Below are positions 17,454 through 25,213 of a DNA stretch of 64,000 nucleotides, piece by piece; position 1 is the first letter of the stretch; each line of letters opens with the position of its first letter. The translations under genes and the position numbers were made by a program. Below the pieces are notes generated by a model, which made no database searches, was not told the DNA's origin, and worked only from the letters and a program-made list of their open reading frames with translations. This DNA is from a bacterium (lineage in GTDB: Bacteria; Zixibacteria; MSB-5A5; GN15; FEB-12), in NCBI GenBank assembly GCA_016708025.1, contig JADJGQ010000003.1, forward strand, positions 124,001 through 188,000, written 5' to 3'.

Positions 17454-17978
17454 ATGCTTGAGATCAGGCAGATTACGCGATACGAAGTCCCGCTCTATCC
17501 GCGTGACGGTAACTTTCAGACGTGCCCACCCTCGCGGATAATCCTTCAATTTGGCGGTATCACGGCCGCAATTGCCATCGTAACGCAATCCTGCACCTGC
17601 ATGGGACCACCTCCCCCGCCTCGTCTTATTGGTGAGAAGGATGCTCGAAGTGCCATAACCAGCCTTTTCGCTGCGCGACAGATTGAGCTGAAAACGGACC
17701 AGCCGATCACCTTGCGGATCGATCAGCCGGACTCACTGGTGCTCTCGCTCGACGGATACGACCCGAAAACTCAGGTCGGCTATGAATACCTGGCGAGCAA
17801 GGATCGCGATAGTATTCCCGACGCCTATCGTTCGCGACTCGACAGCACGCGACTTGAGTCGGCGCCCCACATTTTGGTTATCGATGCTCAGTACGCCTCG
17901 TACTATGACCGCGGTCAGAAGCTCGTAGACATTGTAGAGAAATTCCTCGATTCGCTTAAAGCACAAGGCGTGATTTGA
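17454..17978 (+). CDS. Putative maturase substrate B, paralogue of the previous gene
   Basis: 174 aa; the start is fixed by a near-perfect AGGAGGT six bases upstream. It matches the preceding protein along its length: MLxIR, RY at 9-10, YP at 15-16, G19, a hydrophobic stretch at 29-44, Cys47 (and Cys49), a run of five prolines, then DAR, DGY, YEY, HILxIDAQ and the C-terminus SLKAQGVI. Only 13 bases separate the two genes. Tandem duplication next to a SPASM maturase, with the strictest identity at the very N-terminus, suggests a recognition leader. Function is unknown. Confidence 0.75.
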   Translation: MLEIRQITRYEVPLYPRDGNFQTCPPSRIILQFGGITAAIAIVTQSCTCMGPPPPPRLIGEKDARSAITSLFAARQIELKTDQPITLRIDQPDSLVLSLDGYDPKTQVGYEYLASKDRDSIPDAYRSRLDSTRLESAPHILVIDAQYASYYDRGQKLVDIVEKFLDSLKAQGVI

Positions 17979-18012
17979 ACGGGTGTGAAGGTATCGGTCA
18001 CAATCTAAACGT

Positions 18013-18657
18013 TTAGAAGGCTTTTGATCTCAAGTTGAAAGTATCAAGCAGACCACGATGCCTGTCCTCGTCTATTGCATAGAGGCCGTGAGTACGCGAG
18101 AAGAACGAGGGGTGCTTTTTCGAACAAAAGAGAATCTGAGTTACAGTGCCTGGGTGATCCGTGTCTACACCTGGGCCGCACATGTACCATCCTTTGATCT
18201 TCCTGCCGCACTTGAGACAGGCCAAAGTGTCGGGAAACGTGTGATCATACCAATAGGCAACATAAGAAGCAACCTGCGAATCCAGCTGTATCGGTACATC
18301 GTGAAGGTGCCGCCAATACGATGTCAGAATGATGCCGGACATATCATCTGGATGGAAAATTCCTTGGGCATTAAACCATTTCGCTAAACGCGAACCATGC
18401 CAAAGTCCCCAATCATTGCGCAGCCACAAACCTAGACCAAGGTGCGCCAGGCTCAAGTCCTCTTCCTTCCAAGCCCGAAGGGTATCTATCACTGTCGGGG
18501 TCAGCGTCGTATCAAGGTACGCCAGGCAGTCATCAAGATCTACAGGGACATACGATTGGCTCTTAGAGAGAGAAAGACCGGGCACGCATGATACGAAAAG
18601 GAGAATCGTAATGCCCAGCAAACAGGTTAGAAGGCAGAATTGAACTTTTGTATCCAC
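18013..18657 (-). CDS. DUF6794-like lipoprotein
   Basis: 214 aa. A hydrophobic leader ends at the lipobox-like VSC24, so the protein is probably lipid-anchored outside the cytoplasm. The central region (VDLDDCLAYLD, LGLGLWLRNDWGLW, GIFHPDDMSGIILTSYWRHL) matches the DUF6794 pattern of a helical domain found next to assorted genes. The C-terminal extension has a CLKCGRK pair and further Cys that could bind metal. It is convergent with the substrate B gene, with no terminator seen between them. Confidence 0.75.
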   Translation of the reverse strand: MDTKVQFCLLTCLLGITILLFVSCVPGLSLSKSQSYVPVDLDDCLAYLDTTLTPTVIDTLRAWKEEDLSLAHLGLGLWLRNDWGLWHGSRLAKWFNAQGIFHPDDMSGIILTSYWRHLHDVPIQLDSQVASYVAYWYDHTFPDTLACLKCGRKIKGWYMCGPGVDTDHPGTVTQILFCSKKHPSFFSRTHGLYAIDEDRHRGLLDTFNLRSKAF

Positions 18658-18777
18658 AGGTCTCTACCCCTGATCAAGAGTACTGCAGCAACAACCACAT
18701 GGACATGACGAAAACGAGGACGTTATGTTGAATCGGTTCAACTGTCCACGCGGGGTCAAAAGCCTTGTCTCATTCTT

Positions 18778-19170
18778 TTACTTAGCAACAATGACCTGAA
18801 AACCGCCATAAGCGAGACGAGCCATGTCAAACGGCATGGAAAAATCTTGGGCGTCCTGATGCTTTTCACTCATCTCTTCCATTACTTTTTTGTTCACTTC
18901 GTCTCGATGCTGTTTGGACTCAAACACAATAAATGAGAACCAGACGGTTTCGTCTGCGTTTGCCTTGGCCAGCTCGGGAAACGTAAGCGTCTTCATACCG
19001 CCCATTTCTTGCGCATTAAGGTCATCGCCCATGCACTCGTAATATTCGAGGGCGCCGTGCTTCATCCACATATCTCGGCCCTCGCTTGCCATTTTTGTGT
19101 ACTCTTGTACCTTTTCTTTTGGAACGATAAGCACAAACCCATCTACATACTTTGTTTGATCTTTTGTCAT
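18778..19170 (-). CDS. DUF1428 family protein (YbaA-like)
   Basis: 130 aa. The sequence follows the DUF1428 pattern throughout: YVDGFVLIVPKEKV at the start, WMKHGALEYYECMGDD, FSFIVFESKQHRDEVN, and MPFDMARLAYGGFQ near the end. The family has a dimeric ferredoxin-like fold and no proven function. The start has AGGTGA upstream. The gene is noticeably richer in A+T than most neighbours and lies a few hundred bases from a tRNA gene, which could mean acquisition by transfer. Confidence 0.9.
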   Translation of the reverse strand: MTKDQTKYVDGFVLIVPKEKVQEYTKMASEGRDMWMKHGALEYYECMGDDLNAQEMGGMKTLTFPELAKANADETVWFSFIVFESKQHRDEVNKKVMEEMSEKHQDAQDFSMPFDMARLAYGGFQVIVAK

Positions 19171-19224
19171 AACTTTTCACCTCTTTTACCGCTCAATATC
19201 GTAGACCTTTTTTGTATTGTATAA

Positions 19225-19299
19225 TCACATCTTGGCGAATTCTAGATTTTCTTTGGCGGCAAATTCATTGAGTTCTTCAATATGAGATTCGATAGACAT
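19225..19299 (-). CDS. Possible 24-codon peptide gene upstream of DUF1428
   Basis: ATG at 19299 preceded by a purine-rich AAGGAGAG with AAGGA closer in; stop TGA at 19225. The peptide (MSIESHIEELNEF..., ending FAKM) is charged and likely helical. It lies 54 bases upstream of the DUF1428 start. It could be a leader peptide or the remnant of a deleted gene. Support is limited to the ribosome site. Confidence 0.3.
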   Translation of the reverse strand: MSIESHIEELNEFAAKENLEFAKM

Positions 19300-19466
19300 T
19301 CCTTATCTCTCCTTACTCCCGGTAGTTTTTTTGGTGAAGATAAAGTATTGCATAGGATTATAGAAAAGCCCGCTTCTGGCTCGACTGAATTCAATATGGC
19401 TTGAGATTTCCGAGAAAAACGGCTGGGGCGCCCGTGTAGCCGGCGCCAAAGACTTCATTTCCAAAC

Positions 19467-19555
19467 TGGCGGAGAGACTGGGATTCGAACCCAGGATAGG
19501 AGTTACCTATACACGCTTTCCAGGCGTGCGCCTTCAACCACTCGGCCATCTCTCC
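19467..19555 (-). tRNA. tRNA-Ser (anticodon GGA)
   Basis: Read on the minus strand from 19555: acceptor stem GGAGAGA pairs with TCTCTCC, the D-arm contains GCCGAGTGG, and the anticodon loop CTGGAAA gives anticodon GGA, decoding UCC and UCU. A long variable arm (ATAGG/CCTAT), typical of serine tRNAs, precedes the T-arm CTGGG-TTCGAAT-CCCAG. Discriminator G and an encoded CCA end close the gene at 19467. Confidence 0.97.
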
Positions 19556-19738
19556 GATACAGAAACAAAAACGTCCCTGAAGGACGCTCCAATTTACACG
19601 CGAATTCCAAAAAGGCAACAGGTATCCCCGCCAACCCAAAACTAATTAACCGCTTGTCCGACTTCTTTTTCCACTACACCACGACGTTTCGAGACCGAAT
19701 TGTCCTGTCCCCACCTGTCCTCCCCTAACCCAACCCTC

Positions 19739-20695
19739 TCACCCCTTCTCGTCGGCGCCCGTTTCGAAATAGAGGAAACGGTCAAGCATCTTCACGAACT
19801 CCGACCAACCCGGCCCCTTCTGTTTTTGCCGGATCCGGTCCATCGCCCCCATCTTGCTGTCAATCTCGTCACAATAATAGAGCACCAGCGATTCCGGCAT
19901 CATCGGCACCACCGGCGACCCGTAATCCCTCTCCCCCTGGTGCGAAAGGATCATATGGCGAAGTTTTATCAGCAGCTTCTCGGGGAAACCGTCGATCTGC
20001 CCCGCCCGCATCGCCACCCAGGCATCACAAATACAGATATGATCGATCAGCCGGCCCTCATCAGTGAAGTCGATCTTCATATCCGCCGAATAGGAGCGGA
20101 TCTTGCCGGCATCGTGAAACAGCCCACCGAAAATCAGATAGTCTTTATTGAGGAAATCGTACCCCGCCGCGACGCGCAAAGCCAGCTCGCCGACATTGGC
20201 CGAATGTTCAGAAAGCCCGCCTACATAGGCATGGTGCCAGAGTTTTCCGGCAGCGGCCTTCAGGTAATCGTTGAGAAACTGCTCATCTTTCCAGAAGGAG
20301 TCCGCCAGCTGGCGGATATAGCTGTTTTGGATCTTGTCGGTGAGCGCCATGATCCGGGCAAGACGCTGTTCATTGCTCTGAGTCGAATGCGGGAGAATCT
20401 CGTCGATCTGGTACTCGTCATCCAACGCCAGCCGGATCCGATTGACCTGAAGTTGCAATTTCCCGTTGTACTCACCCACCAGCCCGCCGACTTTGACCAC
20501 CATTCCTTCGGCCAGGTCGGTTTGGCTGAACTGGTCGGGCTCCCAGATCACCCCCATGATCCGCCCGGTGGAGTCACCCAATTCAAGCTGGATATAGATC
20601 CCTTTGCGGTACTCTTTGACCTCGCGTTTGCGGACGACGAAGTAGCCGATGATCTGGTCTTTGACGACATAGTCGCGGATTTTCTTGCTGTCCAT
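19739..20695 (-). CDS. 3'-5' exoribonuclease YhaM-like (OB-fold plus HD domain)
   Basis: 318 aa from the ATG at 20695, which has AGGGGTGAG upstream; a longer frame adds a non-conserved stretch. The N-terminal third is an OB-fold nucleic-acid-binding domain (IYIQLELGDSTGRI). The central HD phosphohydrolase domain shows HHAYVGGLSEHS and the metal-binding LFHDAGKI, with further His at HMILSHQGE. This order is that of YhaM/Cbf1-type 3'-to-5' exoribonucleases. It acts in the cytosol, probably in RNA turnover. It is divergent from lptF. Confidence 0.87.
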   Translation of the reverse strand: MDSKKIRDYVVKDQIIGYFVVRKREVKEYRKGIYIQLELGDSTGRIMGVIWEPDQFSQTDLAEGMVVKVGGLVGEYNGKLQLQVNRIRLALDDEYQIDEILPHSTQSNEQRLARIMALTDKIQNSYIRQLADSFWKDEQFLNDYLKAAAGKLWHHAYVGGLSEHSANVGELALRVAAGYDFLNKDYLIFGGLFHDAGKIRSYSADMKIDFTDEGRLIDHICICDAWVAMRAGQIDGFPEKLLIKLRHMILSHQGERDYGSPVVPMMPESLVLYYCDEIDSKMGAMDRIRQKQKGPGWSEFVKMLDRFLYFETGADEKG

Positions 20696-20834
20696 CTGAC
20701 TCACCCCTGGTTGCGGGATACCGGTTTTGACAACAGCAATAATAGTCGATGCCGGTGGTTCCGCCAATAACTTCGATGGGCGGGGAATATAAAAGTTGTC
20801 AGGCGGGTATAACTGGTATATTTTCCAGAGCCTT

Positions 20835-22166
20835 ATGAAGATATTACAGCGCTACATCCTCAAGGAGCATATCGCCCCATTCTTTTTCGCGCTTTTCATT
20901 ATCACCTTTCTGCTGATCATCGAATATGTCCCCAAAATCGTCGATCAGGTGATTGACAAGGATCTGTCGATCTGGGTGGTACTTGAATTGATCGGGTTGA
21001 ATCTGGCATGGATGCTGGCGCTGTCGGTCCCGATGTCCGTGTTGGTCGCCACCCTGATGGCGTTTGGCAGACTGACCTCCGACTTTGAAGTAACCGCGAT
21101 CAAATCATCCGGGATAAACCTGCTCCAGCTCCTGATACCCTTACTTATTGCGGCATCGCTCCTGACCGGCGTAATGATCTGGTTCAGCGATGCGGTCCTT
21201 CCGGATCTCAACAAACGGGCGCGCATGCTCTGGGGGGATATATCGGCGATGCGCCCTACCCTGGTGTTCAGGTCGGGTGTTTTTGTCACTGATGTTCCCG
21301 GGTATCTGGTGCAACTCGACCATATCGATCACTCGACTTCGCGGGTCGAAGGGGTTCGGATCACCGAAACGAAAAACCCTACCAAACCACGCCTGATCAT
21401 CGCTGAATATGGTTATCTCAAATCAATGGATAACGGCAGGAATCTCCAGTTCACTCTCTACAATGGAGAACTCCATTCGCTGGATCTCGAGAATCCGGCC
21501 AACTACCGGAAAGTCGATTTCGAGAATCAGGTGATCAATATAGGCGGAACGGGCTCGGAACTGGTACGAACCGACAGCGAATACCGTACCGATCGCGAGA
21601 TGCCGATCGACACCATGAAACAGCAGGTGATAAACAACCTCCAGCAGATGGAGCCATTGCGCGTCAGCTCGATCAACAGCCTGAAAGAGAAATTCACCTA
21701 TCTCTTCTCCGACAGTTTGACCGCGCCATCTAAAGCATTGATGACTGACTCAACCGCCCGTGTGGCAGTGCAAACCGAGGCTCTGGTGTTAATGAGAACA
21801 CTGGAACGCAATATCCAGCAACTCGAGAGTCGCGAAAAGGCAGTGGCGAAATTCCAGATCGAGATATACAAAAAATATTCGATCCCGTCGGCCTCGCTCG
21901 CGTTTGTGCTGATCGGCGCGCCGCTGGCGATCATGGCGCGCAAAGGCGGCATGGGAGTAGCTATAAGCATCTCTATCCTGCTCTTCATCGTCTACTGGGC
22001 TTTCCTGATCGGGGGCGAAGATCTGGCCGACCGAGGCATTGTCTCTCCCTTCGTGGCGATGTGGAGCGCGAATATCCTTCTGACTCTGATCGGCATCTAC
22101 CTGATCTATATCGTTGTGACTGAAAAGCCGGTCTTCGGATTCTTCCGGCGGGTGTATCGCGGATGA
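20835..22166 (+). CDS. lptF: LptF-type permease of the lipopolysaccharide exporter
   Basis: 443 aa from the ATG at 20835 (MKILQRYILKEH). Three hydrophobic helices occupy the first 130 residues and three the last 90, around a periplasmic beta-jellyroll region, the layout of LptF/LptG (YjgP/YjgQ) proteins. With LptG and the ATPase LptB it extracts lipopolysaccharide from the inner membrane. The periplasmic part contains an inserted helical segment around residues 270-350, longer than in the E. coli protein. Its end overlaps the next gene by 4 bases. LptA, LptB and LptC genes are not in the window. Confidence 0.88.
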   Translation: MKILQRYILKEHIAPFFFALFIITFLLIIEYVPKIVDQVIDKDLSIWVVLELIGLNLAWMLALSVPMSVLVATLMAFGRLTSDFEVTAIKSSGINLLQLLIPLLIAASLLTGVMIWFSDAVLPDLNKRARMLWGDISAMRPTLVFRSGVFVTDVPGYLVQLDHIDHSTSRVEGVRITETKNPTKPRLIIAEYGYLKSMDNGRNLQFTLYNGELHSLDLENPANYRKVDFENQVINIGGTGSELVRTDSEYRTDREMPIDTMKQQVINNLQQMEPLRVSSINSLKEKFTYLFSDSLTAPSKALMTDSTARVAVQTEALVLMRTLERNIQQLESREKAVAKFQIEIYKKYSIPSASLAFVLIGAPLAIMARKGGMGVAISISILLFIVYWAFLIGGEDLADRGIVSPFVAMWSANILLTLIGIYLIYIVVTEKPVFGFFRRVYRG

Positions 22167-23245
22167 TCAAAAAGCTTGATCTCTATCTCCTCCGCCATTA
22201 CCTGTTGGCGCTCCTGGTGGTGACTGTGGCGATCGGCCTGACGATTATCGTGGTCAACATGGTGGAGCAACTTCGTGATTTCATCGACCACCAGATCCCG
22301 CTGGTGACGATCCTCAAGTACTATCTCTTTTTCGGCGGCTGGGTGCTGAAGTCATTCCTGCCGATGTTCATTCTGCTGGCGTCGCTTTTCTCGGTGTCGG
22401 TCCTGGCGCGTCGGCGGGAGATCCTGGCCATGAAGGCGGCCGGAATATCGCTCTACCGGATCATCGCGCCATATCTGGTCGCCACCATGATCCTGGCGGC
22501 CGGCCACTTCTATTACAGCGAGTACATTTTCCCGCCGCTCAATCAACAGCGGATCGAGATGAAAGAATTCACGATCGAAAGCCGCTCCAAAGCGGCATTG
22601 GCCAAAGTGCGGAATGTCTTCCGCCAGGTCAGCCCCGGGAAGTTTTACACCATCACCACTTTCGATACCGACCGCGGCGATGGCCGCGATTTCAAGATGT
22701 ATTCCACCGTCAACCACCGGCTGACTCAAATTGTCACGGCGGAGAAGGTCCGCTTCGAAGACCACCGCTGGTTGCTGGTCCAGGGGCAGGTGCGCGACTT
22801 TGATTCTCTCTCCACAGAGACCTTTCACCAGTTCGACACGCTGACTGTGCTGGAGATCAAGGATAAGCCGACAGATTTCCAGAGTCGACTGGTGAAGCCG
22901 GAGGATATGGGGCTTGAGGAGCTGAAGAACTATATCGATCTGCAGAAGCGGACGGGCGGCCCATACCAGGCTGAGTCGATCGATCTGAAGATCAAGTATG
23001 CGTTCCCGCTGACCTCGGTCATCATCATCCTGATCTGCGTACCATTCGCGGCCAATCCGCAGCGCTCGGGGATCGCCGTTTCATTTTCGGTCGGAGCGGG
23101 GATATCGCTGTTGTACTTCGTGCTGTTCAAGATCCTCCAGTCGGCCGGACACAATGAACGAGTCCCGGAATTGGTCGCAGTCTGGGGGATCAACGCATTG
23201 TTCCTGCTTATCGGATTAATAGGATTGATCGGAGCGCGTAAGTAA
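22163..23245 (+). CDS. lptG: LptG-type permease of the lipopolysaccharide exporter
   Basis: 360 aa, close to the usual family length. It opens MIKKLDLYLLRHYLLALLVV, followed by the conserved cytoplasmic coupling segment SVLARRREILAMKAAGISLYRI that contacts the ATPase. Three N-terminal and three C-terminal membrane helices flank a periplasmic domain. It pairs with the LptF-type protein encoded immediately upstream, with the two genes overlapping in ATGA. Its stop codon in turn overlaps the start of a methyltransferase gene by one base. Confidence 0.9.
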   Translation: MIKKLDLYLLRHYLLALLVVTVAIGLTIIVVNMVEQLRDFIDHQIPLVTILKYYLFFGGWVLKSFLPMFILLASLFSVSVLARRREILAMKAAGISLYRIIAPYLVATMILAAGHFYYSEYIFPPLNQQRIEMKEFTIESRSKAALAKVRNVFRQVSPGKFYTITTFDTDRGDGRDFKMYSTVNHRLTQIVTAEKVRFEDHRWLLVQGQVRDFDSLSTETFHQFDTLTVLEIKDKPTDFQSRLVKPEDMGLEELKNYIDLQKRTGGPYQAESIDLKIKYAFPLTSVIIILICVPFAANPQRSGIAVSFSVGAGISLLYFVLFKILQSAGHNERVPELVAVWGINALFLLIGLIGLIGARK

Positions 23246-24024
23246 TGTCACACGAGGGACACGAACGCAACCGCGCGATGTGGAACGAGCTGGTCGATGT
23301 CCATGTCGCCCACCCGTCATACCGTGTGAAAGAATTCCTCGATGGTGCCTCCACCCTCAAACAGCTTGAACAAAACGAACTCGGAGATGTAACCGGCCGG
23401 AGCCTTCTCCACCTGATGTGTCAATTCGGGCTTGATACACTCTCGTGGGCACGCAAAGGGGCAAACGTCACCGGAGTTGATATCGCCGACCAATCGATTC
23501 TGCGAGCCAATGAACTCAAGGTAAGTGCGGGGCTGGACTCTGCGCGGTTCATCCGGTCCGACATTCTGGAACTGCCGTCTCATTTGAACGAGCAGTTTGA
23601 TATCGTTTATCAGTCGTATGGAACACTCTGCTGGTTGGCGGATATTGGGACATGGGCGAAAGTCGTTGCGAAGTTCGTCAAGCCGGGCGGCGTTTTTCTT
23701 CTGATCGATGATCACCCCTGTTCATTGGCGATGTATGAAACCTCGCTGAATTACTTCTCGACCGAATCAGAAACGCTCGCTGATCAGCCGGATTATGCTG
23801 ATCGATCGTTCCGCCGATCCAATCCAAGCACCGAGTGGCAACATACTACCGCAGAGATCATCAACTCGCTTATCAATGCGGGATTGACCATAACAAAAAT
23901 GGGGGAATACGATTATTCCTACTACCAGGTCACCGAAGAATGGCGCCAGGTAGAGGACCGTTGGTATCCGCCGAAATCACCCACCATGTTTCCGCTGATG
24001 CTGCTGATTCGCGCCACTCGCTGA
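23245..24024 (+). CDS. Class I SAM-dependent methyltransferase
   Basis: 259 aa. The motif I region reads LLHLMCQFGLDTLSWARKGA, where the usual GxGxG is replaced by CQFG, a variant known in a subgroup of small-molecule methyltransferases. VTGVDIADQSILRA marks motif II and DIVYQSYGTLCWL motif IV. The substrate is unknown. It is the third gene of the lptF-lptG transcription unit by overlap, but no functional tie to lipopolysaccharide export is evident. It is convergent with the next gene, 3 bases away. Confidence 0.85.
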   Translation: MSHEGHERNRAMWNELVDVHVAHPSYRVKEFLDGASTLKQLEQNELGDVTGRSLLHLMCQFGLDTLSWARKGANVTGVDIADQSILRANELKVSAGLDSARFIRSDILELPSHLNEQFDIVYQSYGTLCWLADIGTWAKVVAKFVKPGGVFLLIDDHPCSLAMYETSLNYFSTESETLADQPDYADRSFRRSNPSTEWQHTTAEIINSLINAGLTITKMGEYDYSYYQVTEEWRQVEDRWYPPKSPTMFPLMLLIRATR

Positions 24025-24027
24025 CTA

Positions 24028-24729
24028 TCAGCCGTGTGCGCGGAGCAGGACCATCTTGGCGTGAAACGCCGTCTCCACGATCGAGACCGCACTCTCCAGA
24101 CTCAGCATCCCGGTATTGATCACGAGGTCATACTGCATGGGGTCATCAATCTCCTGGTTAAACAGCCGATGGATGAATGCGCTCCGGTCCCGATCGGTCC
24201 GTTCCATTAGCAGATGCGCCTCACGAGCAGAGATCTCTTTGTAGCGACAGAGATTCTCCACGCGCGTTGAGTCCGGACAGACGACCCGGACATGCAGCCC
24301 CTTGTGCGGCCCGAGGATCAGATTACCGCCGCGCCCCATCAGGATCACTCCACCCAACTCAGCCAGCGACAGCACTACCTTGTGCAGATACTCGTTGTAG
24401 TCGGTGTGATCGACCATCTGGCCGGAAAAGGCAGCATCAACCGCCATCTGCAGTCGCCCGCGCGTATGCTCATCGAGTGCCTCGAGCAACCGCTTGTAGT
24501 AACCGGATTCTTTGCTGATCGCATCGATAACTTCGCGATGCAGTCGCTGAAAACCGAGTCGCTCGGCGAGCAGAGTGGCGAGAAAGGAACCTCGTGATCC
24601 GGTTTGACGGCTGATCGTGATAATACGGTGCGGCTCAGCGTGCGGCGGATGGGTCTCCTCGGATGTCCGCCGACGTTCCAGCTCCCACTTGAGGAGCTGA
24701 CGATTGATAATGGCATCAATTGAGGTCAT
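24028..24729 (-). CDS. Cytidylate kinase-like family protein
   Basis: 234 aa from the ATG at 24729, which has a very good GGAGGTGA site. A P-loop-like segment ITISRQTGSRGS near residue 38 is the variant nucleotide-binding loop of this family, followed by LAERLGF and, in the middle, ILMGRGGNLIL. The C-terminal segment YDLVINTGMLS matches the CMP-kinase-like core. The family phosphorylates nucleotides or related molecules, but members with this divergent P-loop have no confirmed substrate. It begins 76 bases after the stop of csaA, on the same strand. Confidence 0.8.
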   Translation of the reverse strand: MTSIDAIINRQLLKWELERRRTSEETHPPHAEPHRIITISRQTGSRGSFLATLLAERLGFQRLHREVIDAISKESGYYKRLLEALDEHTRGRLQMAVDAAFSGQMVDHTDYNEYLHKVVLSLAELGGVILMGRGGNLILGPHKGLHVRVVCPDSTRVENLCRYKEISAREAHLLMERTDRDRSAFIHRLFNQEIDDPMQYDLVINTGMLSLESAVSIVETAFHAKMVLLRAHG

Positions 24730-24805
24730 AGGAATCACCTCCACCACAATATACGGACAAAACGTGGAGTTGTGACTATATTTTTTCTTGGAAGGGAGGC
24801 TGGCC

Positions 24806-25147
24806 TTAGTACAGCCGGCCGCCGGGGTCGGCATCCTCAACCGGGCTGACCAGCACCAGCCCGCCGCCGGGACGCGGTACTCCCAGCATCAAAACTTCGG
24901 ACATGAACCCGCCGATATTCTTTGGCGGAAAATTGACCACTGCCAGACATTGCCGTCCAAGCAGTTGATCGGGTGTATAGTCGGTCTTGAAACGCGCAGA
25001 GGTCTGTTTGATGCCGATCTCTGGACCGAAGTCGATCTTCAGTTTGTAAGCCGGGATCTTGGCCCGCTCAAAATCAGCGACCTCGACAATCCGCCCCACC
25101 CGGATATCGACTTTGAGGAAATCTTCGTAGCTGAGTAACTCTGTCAT
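24806..25147 (-). CDS. csaA: CsaA-like tRNA-binding domain protein
   Basis: 113 aa from the ATG at 25147. The protein is a single OB-fold tRNA-binding domain: YEDFLKVDIRVGRIVEVADF at the start, LKIDFGPEIGIKQTSARF in the middle, and VVNFPPKNIGGFMSEVLMLG near the end, all standard CsaA positions. CsaA forms dimers and has been described as an export-related chaperone; tRNA binding was shown for relatives. It is co-oriented with the cytidylate-kinase-like gene. Confidence 0.92.
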   Translation of the reverse strand: MTELLSYEDFLKVDIRVGRIVEVADFERAKIPAYKLKIDFGPEIGIKQTSARFKTDYTPDQLLGRQCLAVVNFPPKNIGGFMSEVLMLGVPRPGGGLVLVSPVEDADPGGRLY

Positions 25148-25170
25148 TCGGATAATCAACAGAAAGCAAC

Positions 25171-25198
25171 GGCTCTCGGCAAGTGAGAACCGAGAGCC
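25171..25198 (-). terminator. Hairpin terminator after the Tat-exported protein gene
   Basis: Two perfect 9-base arms (GGCTCTCGG and CCGAGAGCC) separated by a 10-base loop, 16 bases beyond the stop of the gene at 25214. On the minus strand the following bases are only partly T-rich, so it may be a weak terminator. It also lies just upstream of csaA. Confidence 0.55.
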
Positions 25199-25213
25199 GG
25201 TGCATTGCGCATG

